Both the position numbers and the translations under genes were made by a program. Positions 24,766-34,066 of a DNA stretch of 64,000 nt are shown piece after piece. Within the stretch, counting starts at the first letter, position 1; the number at the start of each line of letters is the position of its first letter. Below the pieces are notes generated by a model. It saw nothing but the letters and a program-made list of their open reading frames with translations, was not told where the DNA came from and did no database searches. The DNA is from Marinibacterium anthonyi (GTDB lineage: Bacteria > Pseudomonadota > Alphaproteobacteria > Rhodobacterales > Rhodobacteraceae). The stretch is taken from positions 5,163,501-5,227,500 of the forward strand of contig CP031585.1 in the NCBI GenBank assembly GCA_003217735.2, read 5' to 3'.

Positions 24766-25911
24766 ATGCACCCCACCGACCCCGCCGCCCTGACCGCCGA
24801 TCTGATCCGCTGTCCTTCGGTCACCCCTGACGACGGCGGCGCCCTGGACGTTCTGACGCAGGTCCTGGAGCCCGCCGGATTCGTCTGCACCCGTGTCGAC
24901 CGGGGCGGCGTGTCGAACCTTTATGCGCGCTGGGGCGACAAGGGCCATGCGAAAACCTTCGGCTTCAACGGGCATACCGATGTTGTGCCGGTGGGCGACG
25001 AAGCGGCCTGGACCGCGCCGCCCTTCGGGGCCGAACTGCGCGACGGGTGGATGTACGGGCGCGGCGCGACGGACATGAAATCCGGCGTGGCGGCCTTTGC
25101 CGCGGCGGCGGTGGATTTCGTCACGCAAACGCCGCCCGACGGCGCGGTGGTGCTGGCGATCACCGGCGACGAAGAGGGCGACGCGCTGGACGGGACCGTG
25201 GCGCTGCTGGACTACATGAAGGACGCGGGCGAGGCGATGTCGGTCTGCGTCGTCGGCGAACCCACCTGCCCCGCGACCATGGGCGAGATGATGAAGATCG
25301 GCCGGCGCGGATCGATGACCGCATGGTTCACGGTGACCGGCGTGCAGGGGCATTCGGCCTATCCGCACCGGGCCAGGAACCCGCTGCCCGCCATCGCCCG
25401 GCTGATGGACCGGCTGGCCAGCCATGAACTGGACCGGGGCACCGACCATTTCGACCCTTCGACGCTGGCCGTCGTGACCATCGACACCGGCAACCCCGCC
25501 ACCAACGTGATCCCGGCGCAATGCCGGGGCACGGTGAACATCCGTTTCAACGACATTCATTCCGGGGCGTCCCTGTCCGACTGGTTGCGGTCCGAGGCGG
25601 CAGAGGTGGCGGGCGCCTTCGGCGTCGGCATCGACGTGCAGATCAAGATCAGCGGCGAAAGCTTCCTGACGCCGCCGGGCGCCTTGTCGGACCTGGTGGC
25701 GGCGGCGGTCCGGGCCGAAACCGGCGTGACGCCAGAACTGTCGACGACCGGGGGCACGTCGGACGCGCGCTTTGTCAAGGACCACTGCCCGGTGGTGGAA
25801 TTCGGGCTGGTCGGCCAGACGATGCACCAGGTGGACGAACGGGTCGAGGTGGCGCAGATCCATCAGCTCAAGGCGATCTATGCCCGGATCCTGGGCGATT
25901 ACTTCGCCTGA
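24766..25911 (+). CDS. dapE: succinyl-diaminopimelate desuccinylase
   Basis: A 381-residue M20 metallohydrolase removing succinate from N-succinyl-LL-diaminopimelate. Metal-binding and catalytic segments are [43 protein letters not shown] (catalytic EE) and [21 protein letters not shown] dimerisation domain follows (about 180-295), then [20 protein letters not shown] and the closing histidine in GQTMHQVDE. An AGGAGG Shine-Dalgarno precedes the ATG. The stop overlaps the next start (TGATG), so it is coupled to the glycosyltransferase gene. Confidence 0.96.
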   Translation: MHPTDPAALTADLIRCPSVTPDDGGALDVLTQVLEPAGFVCTRVDRGGVSNLYARWGDKGHAKTFGFNGHTDVVPVGDEAAWTAPPFGAELRDGWMYGRGATDMKSGVAAFAAAAVDFVTQTPPDGAVVLAITGDEEGDALDGTVALLDYMKDAGEAMSVCVVGEPTCPATMGEMMKIGRRGSMTAWFTVTGVQGHSAYPHRARNPLPAIARLMDRLASHELDRGTDHFDPSTLAVVTIDTGNPATNVIPAQCRGTVNIRFNDIHSGASLSDWLRSEAAEVAGAFGVGIDVQIKISGESFLTPPGALSDLVAAAVRAETGVTPELSTTGGTSDARFVKDHCPVVEFGLVGQTMHQVDERVEVAQIHQLKAIYARILGDYFA

Positions 25912-26477
25912 TGCGGCGCACGCTGGTCGTCATGGTCAAGGTGCCGCGCCCGGGCCGGGTCAAGACCCGGCTGGGGCGCGAGATCGGGCATGTGCAGGCC
26001 GCGTGGTGGTTCCGCCACCAGCTGGCGCGGCTGTTGCGCCGGCTACGGGATCCCCGGTGGGACATCGTGCTGGCCGTGGCGCCGGACGCCGACGGGATGA
26101 CGGCGCGGGTCTGGCCCGCGGGTCTGGAACGGCGGCGGCAGGGACGTGGCGACCTGGGCGAACGGATGGCGCGGCAATTGCGCGCCTGTGCTGGCCCGGT
26201 CTGCCTGATCGGCGCCGATATTCCGGGCATCACGCGCGCCCATGTCGCCCATGCCTTTCATGCGCTGGGGTCCCATGACGCGGTCTTCGGGCCGGCCGAG
26301 GACGGGGGCTATTGGCTGGTCGGGCTGTCGCCCCGGCGCGCGATGCCGCCGGGGATGTTCCGGGGCGCGCGGTGGTCGACCTGCCACGCCCTTGAAGACA
26401 CGCTGAAAACCCTGCCCCACCACCGGATCGCCCTTATCGAAACCCTGCGCGACGTGGATCAGGCCGCGGATCTGTAA
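25911..26477 (+). CDS. TIGR04282/DUF2064-type glycosyltransferase
   Basis: A 188-residue nucleotide-sugar-transferase-fold protein. It starts MVKVPRPGRVKTRLGREIG, the nucleotide-binding K-T-R-L motif of this family, and has CLIGADIPGITRAHVAHA and DAVFGPAEDGGYWLVGLS. Relatives are described as arsenosugar-biosynthesis or CofC-like nucleotidyltransferases; the actual substrate is unknown. It is translationally coupled to dapE (one-base overlap), which probably reflects transcription rather than pathway. Confidence 0.82.
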   Translation: MRRTLVVMVKVPRPGRVKTRLGREIGHVQAAWWFRHQLARLLRRLRDPRWDIVLAVAPDADGMTARVWPAGLERRRQGRGDLGERMARQLRACAGPVCLIGADIPGITRAHVAHAFHALGSHDAVFGPAEDGGYWLVGLSPRRAMPPGMFRGARWSTCHALEDTLKTLPHHRIALIETLRDVDQAADL

Positions 26478-26503
26478 GATGGGTCACATGACCCATCCTA
26501 CGC
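26478..26503 (-). repeat. GGATGGGTCA inverted-repeat element, copy 1
   Basis: GATGGGTCACATGACCCATC, an almost perfect hairpin, followed by CTACGC. Read on the minus strand it is GCGTAGGATGGGTCATG followed by TGACCCATC, nearly the same as the element at 38757-38782. It starts immediately after the glycosyltransferase stop codon. Confidence 0.8.
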
Positions 26504-26552
26504 CTGCGATTTGCCAATGACGGCGCCGTTTACCCATGGTATTTCCCGGAAC

Positions 26553-28817
26553 ATGAGCAAGATGCCCACCAAGGCCGAGATTCTGGATTGGATCGCGGCC
26601 CACCCCACCCAGAACTCGAAACGCGACATCGCCAAGGCCTTCGGGATCAAGGGCGCCGCAAGGATCGACCTGAAGCAGATCCTCAAGCAGCTTGAGGCCG
26701 AAGGCCACCTGGAGAAGCGCAAGAAGTCCTATTCGGACCCGGACCGGCTGCCGCCGGTGTCGGTGCTGGAAGTGCTGCCGCCCAACGACCAGGGCGACCT
26801 GTTCGCCAAGCCGCTGGAATGGCATGGCGAAGGGGTCGAACCCATTGTCATCGTGCTGCCCCGCGCCTCTGATCCCGCGCTTGGCGCCGGCGACCGGATC
26901 CTGGCCCGGCTGACCGTCGTGCACGAGGAAGACCACAATTACGAGGCGCGCCTGATCCGCCGGATCGGGCGCAGCACGTCGCGCCGGGTGCTGGGCATCT
27001 TCCGCAAGACGGCCGAGGGCGGCCGGATCGTGCCCATCGACAAGGCCGCGACGCTGGAATGGTCGGTCCCCGAAGACGCCCGCCACGGCGCAAAGGATGG
27101 CGAGTTGGTGGAGGCCGAACAATCCGGTCCCAAGGGCCGCATGGGCCTGCCCCGCGCGCGTATCCTGGCGCGCCTGGGCGATCCTTCGGGCCCGCGCGCC
27201 GTGTCGCTGATCGCCATCCATCAGCACGGCATCCCCGACGATTTCCCCGACACCGTGCTTGAGGAAGCAGACCAGGCCAAACCCATGGGGCTGAAGGGCC
27301 GCGACGACCTGCGCGACCTGCTGCTGATCACCATCGACCCGTCCGATGCGCGCGATCACGACGACGCCGTCTGCGCCCTGCCCGACGACAATCCGGGCAA
27401 CGAAGGCGGCCACCTGCTGTGGGTCGCGATCGCCGATGTGGCGGCCTATGTCACGCCCGGCTCCGCGCTGGACCGCGAGGCGAAGAAGCGCGGCAATTCC
27501 ACCTATTTCCCCGACCGCGTCGTGCCGATGCTGCCCGACCGGCTGTCGGGCGACCTGTGTTCGCTGCACGAAGGCGTGCCGCGCCCCTGCATCGCGGTCG
27601 AGATGACGCTGGACAAGGACGGCAACAAGATCGCGCACCGTTTCGTGCGCGGGTTGATGCGGTCGCCCGCGTCGCTGTCCTATGAAGAGGCGCAATCGGC
27701 CATCGACGGCCATCCCTCGGACCGCGCCGGCCCGCTGCTGGACCCGGTTCTGAAGCCGCTGTTCGCCGCCTACGACGCGCTGAAATCGGCGCGCGACCGG
27801 CGCCAGCCGCTGGATTTGGACCTGCCGGAACGGCGGATCGAACTGTCCGACGACGGGCGGGTGAAATCGGTCAAGTTCCGCGACCGGCTGACGGCGCACA
27901 AGGTGATCGAGGAATGCATGATCCTCGCCAATGTCGCCGCCGCCGAAACGCTGATCGCCGCCCGCAGCCCGCTGTTGTTCCGGGTGCACGAGGAACCCGA
28001 CCCCGACAAGCTGGAAAACCTCCGCAACACGGCGCAATCCTCGGGCTTTGCGCTGGCCAAGGGTCAGGTTCTGAAGACCGCCCAGATCAACCGCCTGCTG
28101 GCCCAGGCCGCCGGCACCGACGAGGCCGAGCTGATCAACATGGCGACGCTTCGGTCCATGAGCCAGGCGTATTATTCGCCCGAGAACCTGGGCCATTTCG
28201 GCCTGGCCTTGCAGAACTACGCGCATTTCACATCGCCCATCCGGCGGTATTCCGACCTGATCGTGCACCGCGCGCTGATCTCGGCCCATGGCTGGGGCAA
28301 GGACGGGCTGTCGGAAACCGACATGGAAGAGCTGCGGAAGACCGCCGAACATATCTCGGACACGGAACGCCGGTCGATGATGGCGGAACGCGACACGACG
28401 GACCGCTACCTGGCGTCGTATCTTTCCGAACGGGTCGGCGACGAGATGGAGGGCCGGATCAGCGGCATCGCGCGCTTTGGCGTCTTCGTGAAGCTGGACG
28501 ACAGCGGGGCCGACGGGCTGGTGCCGATCCGGTCTCTGGGCAATGAATATTTCCATTTCGACCGCGAGGCCGGGACGCTGATGGGGTCCAACACCGGGCT
28601 GGTGATCGCCCTGGGCCAGCGCGTTTCGGTCCGGCTGGTGCAGGCCGAACCGGTGACCGGCGGGCTGGAGCTGGAGCTGTTGTCGCTGGACGACAAGGCG
28701 ATGCCCAAGGGCGCGCCGTCGTCGGGGCGGCGGGGCATGTCCAAGCGCAAGCCGTCCGGGCCAAGACCCAAGAGCGGCGCAAAGGGCAAACGGAAGGTGA
28801 CGCGGCAGCGGCGCTGA
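26553..28817 (+). CDS. rnr: ribonuclease R
   Basis: A 754-residue processive 3'-5' exoribonuclease that degrades structured RNA. Order of domains: N-terminal winged-helix (about 1-70, SKRDIAKAFGIKGAARIDL), cold-shock-type domains, the RNB catalytic domain with the acidic cluster ITIDPSDARDHDDAV and HFTSPIRRYSDLIVHR, an S1 domain (about 630-715, GRISGIARFGVFVKLDDSG) and a lysine- and arginine-rich tail. The start is uncertain: the frame is open back to a TTG at 26511 and an ATG at 26517. ATG 26553 gives the family-like N-terminus and is preferred. Confidence 0.94.
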   Translation: MSKMPTKAEILDWIAAHPTQNSKRDIAKAFGIKGAARIDLKQILKQLEAEGHLEKRKKSYSDPDRLPPVSVLEVLPPNDQGDLFAKPLEWHGEGVEPIVIVLPRASDPALGAGDRILARLTVVHEEDHNYEARLIRRIGRSTSRRVLGIFRKTAEGGRIVPIDKAATLEWSVPEDARHGAKDGELVEAEQSGPKGRMGLPRARILARLGDPSGPRAVSLIAIHQHGIPDDFPDTVLEEADQAKPMGLKGRDDLRDLLLITIDPSDARDHDDAVCALPDDNPGNEGGHLLWVAIADVAAYVTPGSALDREAKKRGNSTYFPDRVVPMLPDRLSGDLCSLHEGVPRPCIAVEMTLDKDGNKIAHRFVRGLMRSPASLSYEEAQSAIDGHPSDRAGPLLDPVLKPLFAAYDALKSARDRRQPLDLDLPERRIELSDDGRVKSVKFRDRLTAHKVIEECMILANVAAAETLIAARSPLLFRVHEEPDPDKLENLRNTAQSSGFALAKGQVLKTAQINRLLAQAAGTDEAELINMATLRSMSQAYYSPENLGHFGLALQNYAHFTSPIRRYSDLIVHRALISAHGWGKDGLSETDMEELRKTAEHISDTERRSMMAERDTTDRYLASYLSERVGDEMEGRISGIARFGVFVKLDDSGADGLVPIRSLGNEYFHFDREAGTLMGSNTGLVIALGQRVSVRLVQAEPVTGGLELELLSLDDKAMPKGAPSSGRRGMSKRKPSGPRPKSGAKGKRKVTRQRR

Positions 28818-28847
28818 ACGGGCGCGGCGCCCTTGGCTGATGTGCGG

Positions 28848-28879
28848 CCGGGTATTTTTGAAGAGAAAGAAGCAGGAGG
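28848..28879 (+). repeat. short extragenic element, copy E
   Basis: CCGGGTATTTTTGAAGAG followed by AAAGAAGCAGGAGG, 30 bp after the rnr stop codon. It is closest to copy D. Confidence 0.7.
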
Positions 28880-28881
28880 TG

Positions 28882-28899
28882 TGTCCCATATTTGGGACG
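28882..28899. promoter_or_regulatory. TGTCCC-N6-GGGACA-type palindrome
   Basis: TGTCCC-ATATTT-GGGACG, 17 of 18 positions fitting the motif seen at 15224, 15243 and 42001. It lies 274 bp upstream of the lytic transglycosylase start codon. A further half-site AATGGGACA follows at 28911-28919. Confidence 0.5.
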
Positions 28900-29172
28900 T
28901 GCGCCTTTGAAATGGGACAGCATTCCGATCGGGATGATCTGGCCCGTCCGTGGCACCGTCAGATGGGGGCGCGGTGATCCTGCGGTGTTGCCCCCCTCTC
29001 CAATCCCGCAGCGCTGCTGTCCGTGCAGGCGCGCGTCGCCCTGTTGTCGGCGATCCTTGTCCCGTCGGATTGTTGCGATACCGGCATGGAAATGCCCTGC
29101 CATCTTCGGATCCTTCCGCGAAAGCCGTTTTCGCGCTACACTGGGGGCGAGCAGATAACAGGACAAAGATCC

Positions 29173-30507
29173 ATGCATATCGTCGGACAGGCCGGAAGTT
29201 TCCTATTGTTTCTATCCACCGCCGCCATGGCCGCCCCGCCAGAGCTGTCGCTTCGCCCGCCGCTGCGGCCCGGCGTCGGTTCGGTCGAGCTGCAGCGCAC
29301 CTCGGTCGCGGTTCTTCATTCGCTGATGCCCGAGGCGCGGGGCGAGGAGGGCGACGTGATCCAGGCCAACCTGCCCCAAAGCACCGGAAACGCCCGGTTC
29401 GACCTGTGGCTGAGCGCGTTCCGCGATCGCGCGAAAGCCCAGGGCATCGATGACCGGACCCTTGACCGGGCGATTGCCAGCATCTCCTACGACGACGACG
29501 CGATCCGCCGCGACGGCAACCAGTCGGAATTCACCAAGGCGATCTGGGATTACCTGGACAGCGCCGCCTCGGACACGCGGATCAGGAACGGCAAGGCGGC
29601 GCTGCGCGACAACGCCGCGACGCTGGATGCCATCGAACGCCGCTACGGGGTCGAAAAGGAAGTCGTCGCCGCCGTCTGGGGCCTGGAAAGCGCCTATGGC
29701 ACCTATCGCGGGTCGACCCACGTGATCTCCTCGATGGCGACACTGGCCTTTGACGGGCGGCGCGGCGCGTTCTTTGAACAACAGCTGATCGCGGCGCTGA
29801 AGATCCTGCAGGCGGGCGACACCACGCCCGACAACATGACCGGGTCCTGGGCCGGCGCCATGGGCCACACCCAGTTCATGCCGACGTCCTACCTGGATTA
29901 CGCCGTCGACTTCACCGGCGACGGCAGGCGCGACATCTGGTCGGACGATCCCTCCGACGCGCTGGCCTCCACCGCCGCATACCTGAAGCGGTTCGGCTGG
30001 GAACACGGCCAGCCCTGGGGCGTCGAAGTGCGCCTGCCCAGCGGGTTCGACTATCGCCTGGCCGACCGCGGCATCCAGAAGACCGCCGCCGACTGGGCGC
30101 GGCTGGGCGTCACGGACATGAACGGCGGCGCGGTGGGCGATCACGGCAAGGGGTCGATCCTGCTGCCCGCGGGCGGCAACGGGCCGGCCTTCATGATCTT
30201 CAAGAACTTCTCGGTCATCGAACGCTACAACACGGCGGATGCCTACGTGATCGGGGTGGGCCACCTCAGCGACCGGCTGGCCGGCAAGCCGCCGATCCGC
30301 TCCGCCTGGCCCCGCGACGACCGCACGCTGACCTTCTCGGAACGCAAGGAGATGCAGCAACGCCTGACCAATGCCGGGTATTCGACCGAAGGCGTCGACG
30401 GGCGCATCGGCCCCAACACGATCAACGCCGTGCGCGCCTATCAGCAGGCCATGGGGCTGGTGCCGGACGGCTACCCGTCGATGCACCTGCTGACCCGGCT
30501 GAGGTAA
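29173..30507 (+). CDS. MltB-type lytic murein transglycosylase with peptidoglycan-binding domain
   Basis: 444 residues. A signal peptide (about 1-20, ending AAMA) directs it to the periplasm. The SLT_2/MltB catalytic domain (about 70-365) has the catalytic glutamate in AVWGLESAYGTYRG and the motifs GSWAGAMGHTQFMPTSYL and STAAYLKRFGWE. A PG_binding_1 domain closes the protein (about 380-444, LTNAGYSTEGVDGRIGPNT). Such enzymes cleave glycan strands to 1,6-anhydro-muropeptides. The start at 29173 is chosen for the signal peptide; the frame is open upstream but lacks a better start. Confidence 0.92.
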   Translation: MHIVGQAGSFLLFLSTAAMAAPPELSLRPPLRPGVGSVELQRTSVAVLHSLMPEARGEEGDVIQANLPQSTGNARFDLWLSAFRDRAKAQGIDDRTLDRAIASISYDDDAIRRDGNQSEFTKAIWDYLDSAASDTRIRNGKAALRDNAATLDAIERRYGVEKEVVAAVWGLESAYGTYRGSTHVISSMATLAFDGRRGAFFEQQLIAALKILQAGDTTPDNMTGSWAGAMGHTQFMPTSYLDYAVDFTGDGRRDIWSDDPSDALASTAAYLKRFGWEHGQPWGVEVRLPSGFDYRLADRGIQKTAADWARLGVTDMNGGAVGDHGKGSILLPAGGNGPAFMIFKNFSVIERYNTADAYVIGVGHLSDRLAGKPPIRSAWPRDDRTLTFSERKEMQQRLTNAGYSTEGVDGRIGPNTINAVRAYQQAMGLVPDGYPSMHLLTRLR

Positions 30508-30641
30508 CGCCCGGATCCAGCCGAACTCGCGCAGCGCGTGTCGTTCCGGATCCCGGTCAGGTGGCTCATCCTGTCGCCGTCACAGGCCATGGCATGCAGC
30601 CAATCGGTCACCGCGCTGCGCCCCGACGGGGGCGCCGCCGC

Positions 30642-30709
30642 CCCTGCCTTCTTCTTGGTACAAATACCTCGGGGGAGTCCTCCGCCAGGAGGACGGGGGC
30701 AGCGCCCCC
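30642..30709 (-). repeat. two-hairpin extragenic element, long copy F
   Basis: 68 bp. On the minus strand it matches copy A (10344-10409) at about nine of ten positions, including both hairpins and the AGGTATTTG...CCAAGAAGAAG half. It ends three bases past the stop codon of the ABC permease gene, in the convergent 204-bp gap after the transglycosylase gene, where it could act as a terminator. Confidence 0.85.
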
Positions 30710-30711
30710 GC

Positions 30712-31893
30712 TTACGACGGCGACATCCCGCGCAGCCGCTCGGATCTGCGCCGCAACAATTCCACCACCGCCAGCAGGCAGATCGAGATCCCGACAAGGA
30801 TCGTCGCCACCGCCAGGATCGTCGGCGAAATCTGTTCGCGCAGCCCGGTAAACATCTGCCAGGGCAGCGTCTTTTGCCCGGCGGACCCCACGAACAGCAC
30901 CACCACCACCTCGTCGAAGGACGTGATGAAGGCGAACAGCCCGCCGGAAATCACGCCCGGCAGGATCAGCGGCATCTGCACCCGGAAGAACGTGGTCACC
31001 GGGTTGGCGCCCATGTTGGCCGCCGCGCGGGTCAGCGACGTGTCAAAGCCCACCAGCGTCGCGGTCACCGTGATGATCACAAAGGGAATGCCCAGGGCCG
31101 CGTGGGCCAGGACGACGCCGAAATAGGTGCCCTGCAACCCGATGCGCGAATAGAAGAAATACATCCCCGCGGCCGAGATGATCAGCGGCACGATCATCGG
31201 CGAGATCAGGATCGCCATGATGATCTGTCGCCCCGGAACATAGCGCTGGCTTAGCCCGATGGCCGCCAGCGTACCAAAACCCACCGCCAGGATCGTCGCC
31301 GCCGGCGCGATGCGCACCGAATTCCACAACGCCTGCTGCCAGTCGCTGTTGGTAAAGAAGTCATGGTAGTGCTTCAGCGAATAGCCGGCCGGGTCGAACC
31401 GCAGCATTTCCGGCGTGAAGGTAAAGAAGTCCTGCGCGTTGAACGACAGCGGCATCACCACCAGGATCGGCGTGATCAGGAACACCAGGATCGCCCAGCA
31501 GATCACGCGGAAGGTGTAGTACCACAGCACCTGGCCCGGCGTCAGGTAAGGCACCAGCGCCCCGCGATAGCGCCCTTCGTACAGCCAGAAGGTCAGCCAG
31601 CCGAAGAACCAGCCAAAGGCGGCGCCCAGCACGGCACCCGGTATCCCGCTGAAGATCGCGCCAAGCACGGCAAGGACCACCACCAGCGCCCAGCGGGCCG
31701 GTTTCTCGATCCCGTCGCGGGGCTGGGTCAGCCCCCAGGCGACAGCCGCGGCCACGACCGCGCCAATCAGGATGCCCAACAGGCCCGAGCCCTGCGAGGT
31801 GCCCACGAACAGCCCGAAGAAGGCGCCGAAGGCGGCGACCACGGGGACGTAGAAATTGACCGGGGTACGGTAGATCGGTGTCAAGGTCGCCAT
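30712..31893 (-). CDS. Pot-type ABC transporter permease (PotC/PotI-like) with extra N-terminal membrane domain
   Basis: 393 residues, longer than the usual 260-280. Residues 1-115 form about four extra membrane helices rich in Gly and Ala (GLFVGTSQGSGLLGILIGAV), then a standard permease of the spermidine/putrescine class follows. That part has periplasmic PLSFNAQDFFTFTPEMLRFD, the EAA-loop-like AAANMGANPVTTFFRVQMPL and PGVISGGLFAFITSFDEVVV. It forms the transmembrane pathway with the upstream-encoded permease and is last in the five-gene operon. The nature of the extra domain is unknown. Confidence 0.85.
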   Translation of the reverse strand: MATLTPIYRTPVNFYVPVVAAFGAFFGLFVGTSQGSGLLGILIGAVVAAAVAWGLTQPRDGIEKPARWALVVVLAVLGAIFSGIPGAVLGAAFGWFFGWLTFWLYEGRYRGALVPYLTPGQVLWYYTFRVICWAILVFLITPILVVMPLSFNAQDFFTFTPEMLRFDPAGYSLKHYHDFFTNSDWQQALWNSVRIAPAATILAVGFGTLAAIGLSQRYVPGRQIIMAILISPMIVPLIISAAGMYFFYSRIGLQGTYFGVVLAHAALGIPFVIITVTATLVGFDTSLTRAAANMGANPVTTFFRVQMPLILPGVISGGLFAFITSFDEVVVVLFVGSAGQKTLPWQMFTGLREQISPTILAVATILVGISICLLAVVELLRRRSERLRGMSPS

Positions 31894-31897
31894 GGTC

Positions 31898-33589
31898 TCA
31901 GCCCCCCAGCTTCACGTTGTCGATGCCCACGATCCGGTCGTAGACCCAGTACAGCAACAGCACCACGCCCAGCAGGATCGTCCCCAGCGCGGCCGCCAGG
32001 CCCCAGTTCAGCGAGGATGAGATGTGATAGGCGATCCGGTTGGAAATGAAGGTACCCGTCGTCCCGCCGACCAGTTCCGGCGTGATGTAGTACCCGATCG
32101 CCAGGATGAAGACGAGGATCGACCCCGCCCCGATGCCCGGCACCGATTGCGGGAAATAGACCCGCCAGAACGCCGTCCAGTTGGTGGCGCCCAGGGATTT
32201 GGCCGCGCGCAGGTAGGTGGGCGGGATGGTCTGCATCACCGAATACAGCGGCAGGATCATGAAGGGCAGCAGGATGTGCGTCATCGCCACGATCGTGCCG
32301 AACTGGTTGTTGATCATCACCAGCCGCTGATCGTCGGCGACGATGCCCAGCCAGACCAGCACGTCGTTGATCACGCCCTGCTGTTGCAGCATCACCTTCC
32401 ACGCCGATGTCCGCACCAGAAGCGATGTCCAGAACGGCAGCAGCACCAGGATCATCATCAGGTTCGCCTTGCGCGCCGGCAGGTTGGCCAGCAGCCAGGC
32501 CACCGGATACCCCAACGCGATGCAGCTGAAGGTGATCGCCAGCGACATCACCAGCGTGCGGCGGAACAGCATCAGGTAGATCTGCTGGTTCTCGGGCCGC
32601 GCCTCGGCCCCGTCGGGGCCCAGCTGCATGTCGACGGCGTTCAGGAAATACCCCGAGGTATAGCGCGGCGAATAGACCTTGATCGCCGACCAGTTGGGCA
32701 CATCCATCCAGTCCTTGTCGATATCGGCAAAGGCGGTCTTCATGTCCACCGGCGGCATCGTGTCCAGCTGCGCGGCCACCGCCTGCAGCTGGGCCGCGCC
32801 CGGCCCGGAATAGGACGCGATGGCCGCGGCGGTGCCGGGATCCGCCAGGTCCTGCGCAAAGGCGGCATAGACGGATTCCCACGGGTCTTCCTCGGCCACG
32901 GTGTCGTTGTCGACCAGCGCGGTAAAGATGGCCCAGGCGGTATATTCCCGGGCGGTGACGGGCAACAGTTCGGCGATCGCCTCCGACGGCATGAAGCCCA
33001 CGTCGCCGTTCATCGCATCGCCGGTCAGCGCCGCCAGGCGCGCGCGCTGCGCGTTCAGCAGCTTCTTGTCGCCGGGTTCGCCCGACATCATCTGGTACCA
33101 GAAGGCGCCGTCGCCCCATTGCTTGTCGATGTCTTCCAGCCAGTCCTGCCAGACCTCGCCCACGTCATCCAGCTTGCGCCCCGACGTGCGGAACAGCGAC
33201 GAAATCCCCACCTGCTCATAGTTCAGGCGGGTGCCAAGCTTGGTGTGTTCCTTGGCCTCGGCGGCCAGGAACAGATCGGAATACAGCCCGCGAAAGACCG
33301 GTTCGCCCGGTGCTTCGGTGCTGTCGGCGTCCCAGTCCTGCAGGGCTTCGACCGTCTGCGGCAGCGTGTCCGACACGATCTGGTTCTCGACCGATCTGAA
33401 CAGCATGTCGGCGATCGGCAGCAGGAATGTGATCAGGACAAAGATCAGCAGCGGCGCGATCAGCGCCAGCGCCCGCAGTTTCTGGTTTCGAAGCGACCGC
33501 GCAAGGCTTCGCTTCAGCGGCGTGCCGTCGGCGGCCACCATCGGGCCGGTCCGGTCCTGCGCAGTCTGTTCTTGTGTCGCGTCAGTCAT
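31898..33589 (-). CDS. Pot-type ABC transporter permease (PotB/PotH-like) with large periplasmic insert
   Basis: 563 residues, about twice the usual size. One membrane helix near residue 40 (ALALIAPLLIFVLITFLLP) is followed by a hydrophilic insert of roughly 230 residues, then the classical permease core. The core has DMQLGPDGAEARPENQQIYL, the helix LVMSLAITFSCIALGYPVAW, the coupling loop AAKSLGATNWTAFWRVYFPQ and PGIGAGSILVFILAIGYYIT. The insert probably lies in the periplasm and may contact the binding protein. Four bases separate it from the partner permease. Confidence 0.86.
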   Translation of the reverse strand: MTDATQEQTAQDRTGPMVAADGTPLKRSLARSLRNQKLRALALIAPLLIFVLITFLLPIADMLFRSVENQIVSDTLPQTVEALQDWDADSTEAPGEPVFRGLYSDLFLAAEAKEHTKLGTRLNYEQVGISSLFRTSGRKLDDVGEVWQDWLEDIDKQWGDGAFWYQMMSGEPGDKKLLNAQRARLAALTGDAMNGDVGFMPSEAIAELLPVTAREYTAWAIFTALVDNDTVAEEDPWESVYAAFAQDLADPGTAAAIASYSGPGAAQLQAVAAQLDTMPPVDMKTAFADIDKDWMDVPNWSAIKVYSPRYTSGYFLNAVDMQLGPDGAEARPENQQIYLMLFRRTLVMSLAITFSCIALGYPVAWLLANLPARKANLMMILVLLPFWTSLLVRTSAWKVMLQQQGVINDVLVWLGIVADDQRLVMINNQFGTIVAMTHILLPFMILPLYSVMQTIPPTYLRAAKSLGATNWTAFWRVYFPQSVPGIGAGSILVFILAIGYYITPELVGGTTGTFISNRIAYHISSSLNWGLAAALGTILLGVVLLLYWVYDRIVGIDNVKLGG

Positions 33590-33709
33590 CCGCGTCCCCG
33601 TTGTAATGGCGCGTCCTCTGGCCCCATGCCGTATTCTTCAAAGAAAGCCTTCCTTGAAGAAACGGGCCGGAATTTTCGAAAAATCCGGGCGGGCGGGATG
33701 CGTCCCTTG

Positions 33710-34009
33710 TCAGTCGTCGTCGTCGTGGCCTTCGACCAGGATGATGGTGCTGTCGGCCGTCCGTCGCCGGATCTCGGCGACGACCTGGTAATCTGGATCG
33801 TGATAGGCGGCCTTGGCCGCCTCGTAGCTGGGGAATTCGATCACCACATGCCGGTTCTGGGTCTCGCCCTCGGGCGTTTCCGACGGACCGCCGCGCACGA
33901 TGAACTTCGCGCCCAGCGCCTTCAGGATCGGCGTGTCCTTCTCGACGTATTCCTTGTAGGCCTCGGGATCGCGGACCGTGATATGGCCGATGATGTAACC
34001 CTTGGGCAT
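33710..34009 (-). CDS. DUF1330-family protein
   Basis: 99 residues with the small ferredoxin-like (dimeric alpha/beta barrel) pattern: GYIIGHITVRDPEAYKEYVE, then AKFIVRGGPSETPEGE, then RHVVIEFPSYEAAKAAYHDP. The tail is aspartate-rich. DUF1330 proteins are small cytoplasmic dimers of unknown function. It is embedded between the binding-protein and permease genes of an ABC operon, which suggests a role in metabolism of the imported compound, or simply hitchhiking. Confidence 0.87.
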   Translation of the reverse strand: MPKGYIIGHITVRDPEAYKEYVEKDTPILKALGAKFIVRGGPSETPEGETQNRHVVIEFPSYEAAKAAYHDPDYQVVAEIRRRTADSTIILVEGHDDDD

Positions 34010-34066
34010 GGATCAGCTCCCCTCAAAGGAAAGGGGCGGACGAAAATCGCCCGCCCCGCGCCGGTC

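Larger units (their letters stand above)
28818..29172. other. 355-bp gap before the lytic transglycosylase gene
   Basis: It contains short extragenic element E (28848-28879), directly followed by an 18-bp TGTCCC-N6-GGGACG palindrome (28882-28899) and a lone GGGACA half-site at 28914. The rest, including a plausible promoter area at 29060-29170, shows nothing gene-like: open frames on both strands lack start signals and codon character. Confidence 0.6.

Noticed and set aside
26484-28889. Long minus-strand open frame opposite rnr
   Set aside because: It is antisense to ribonuclease R, with low-complexity composition and no motif.
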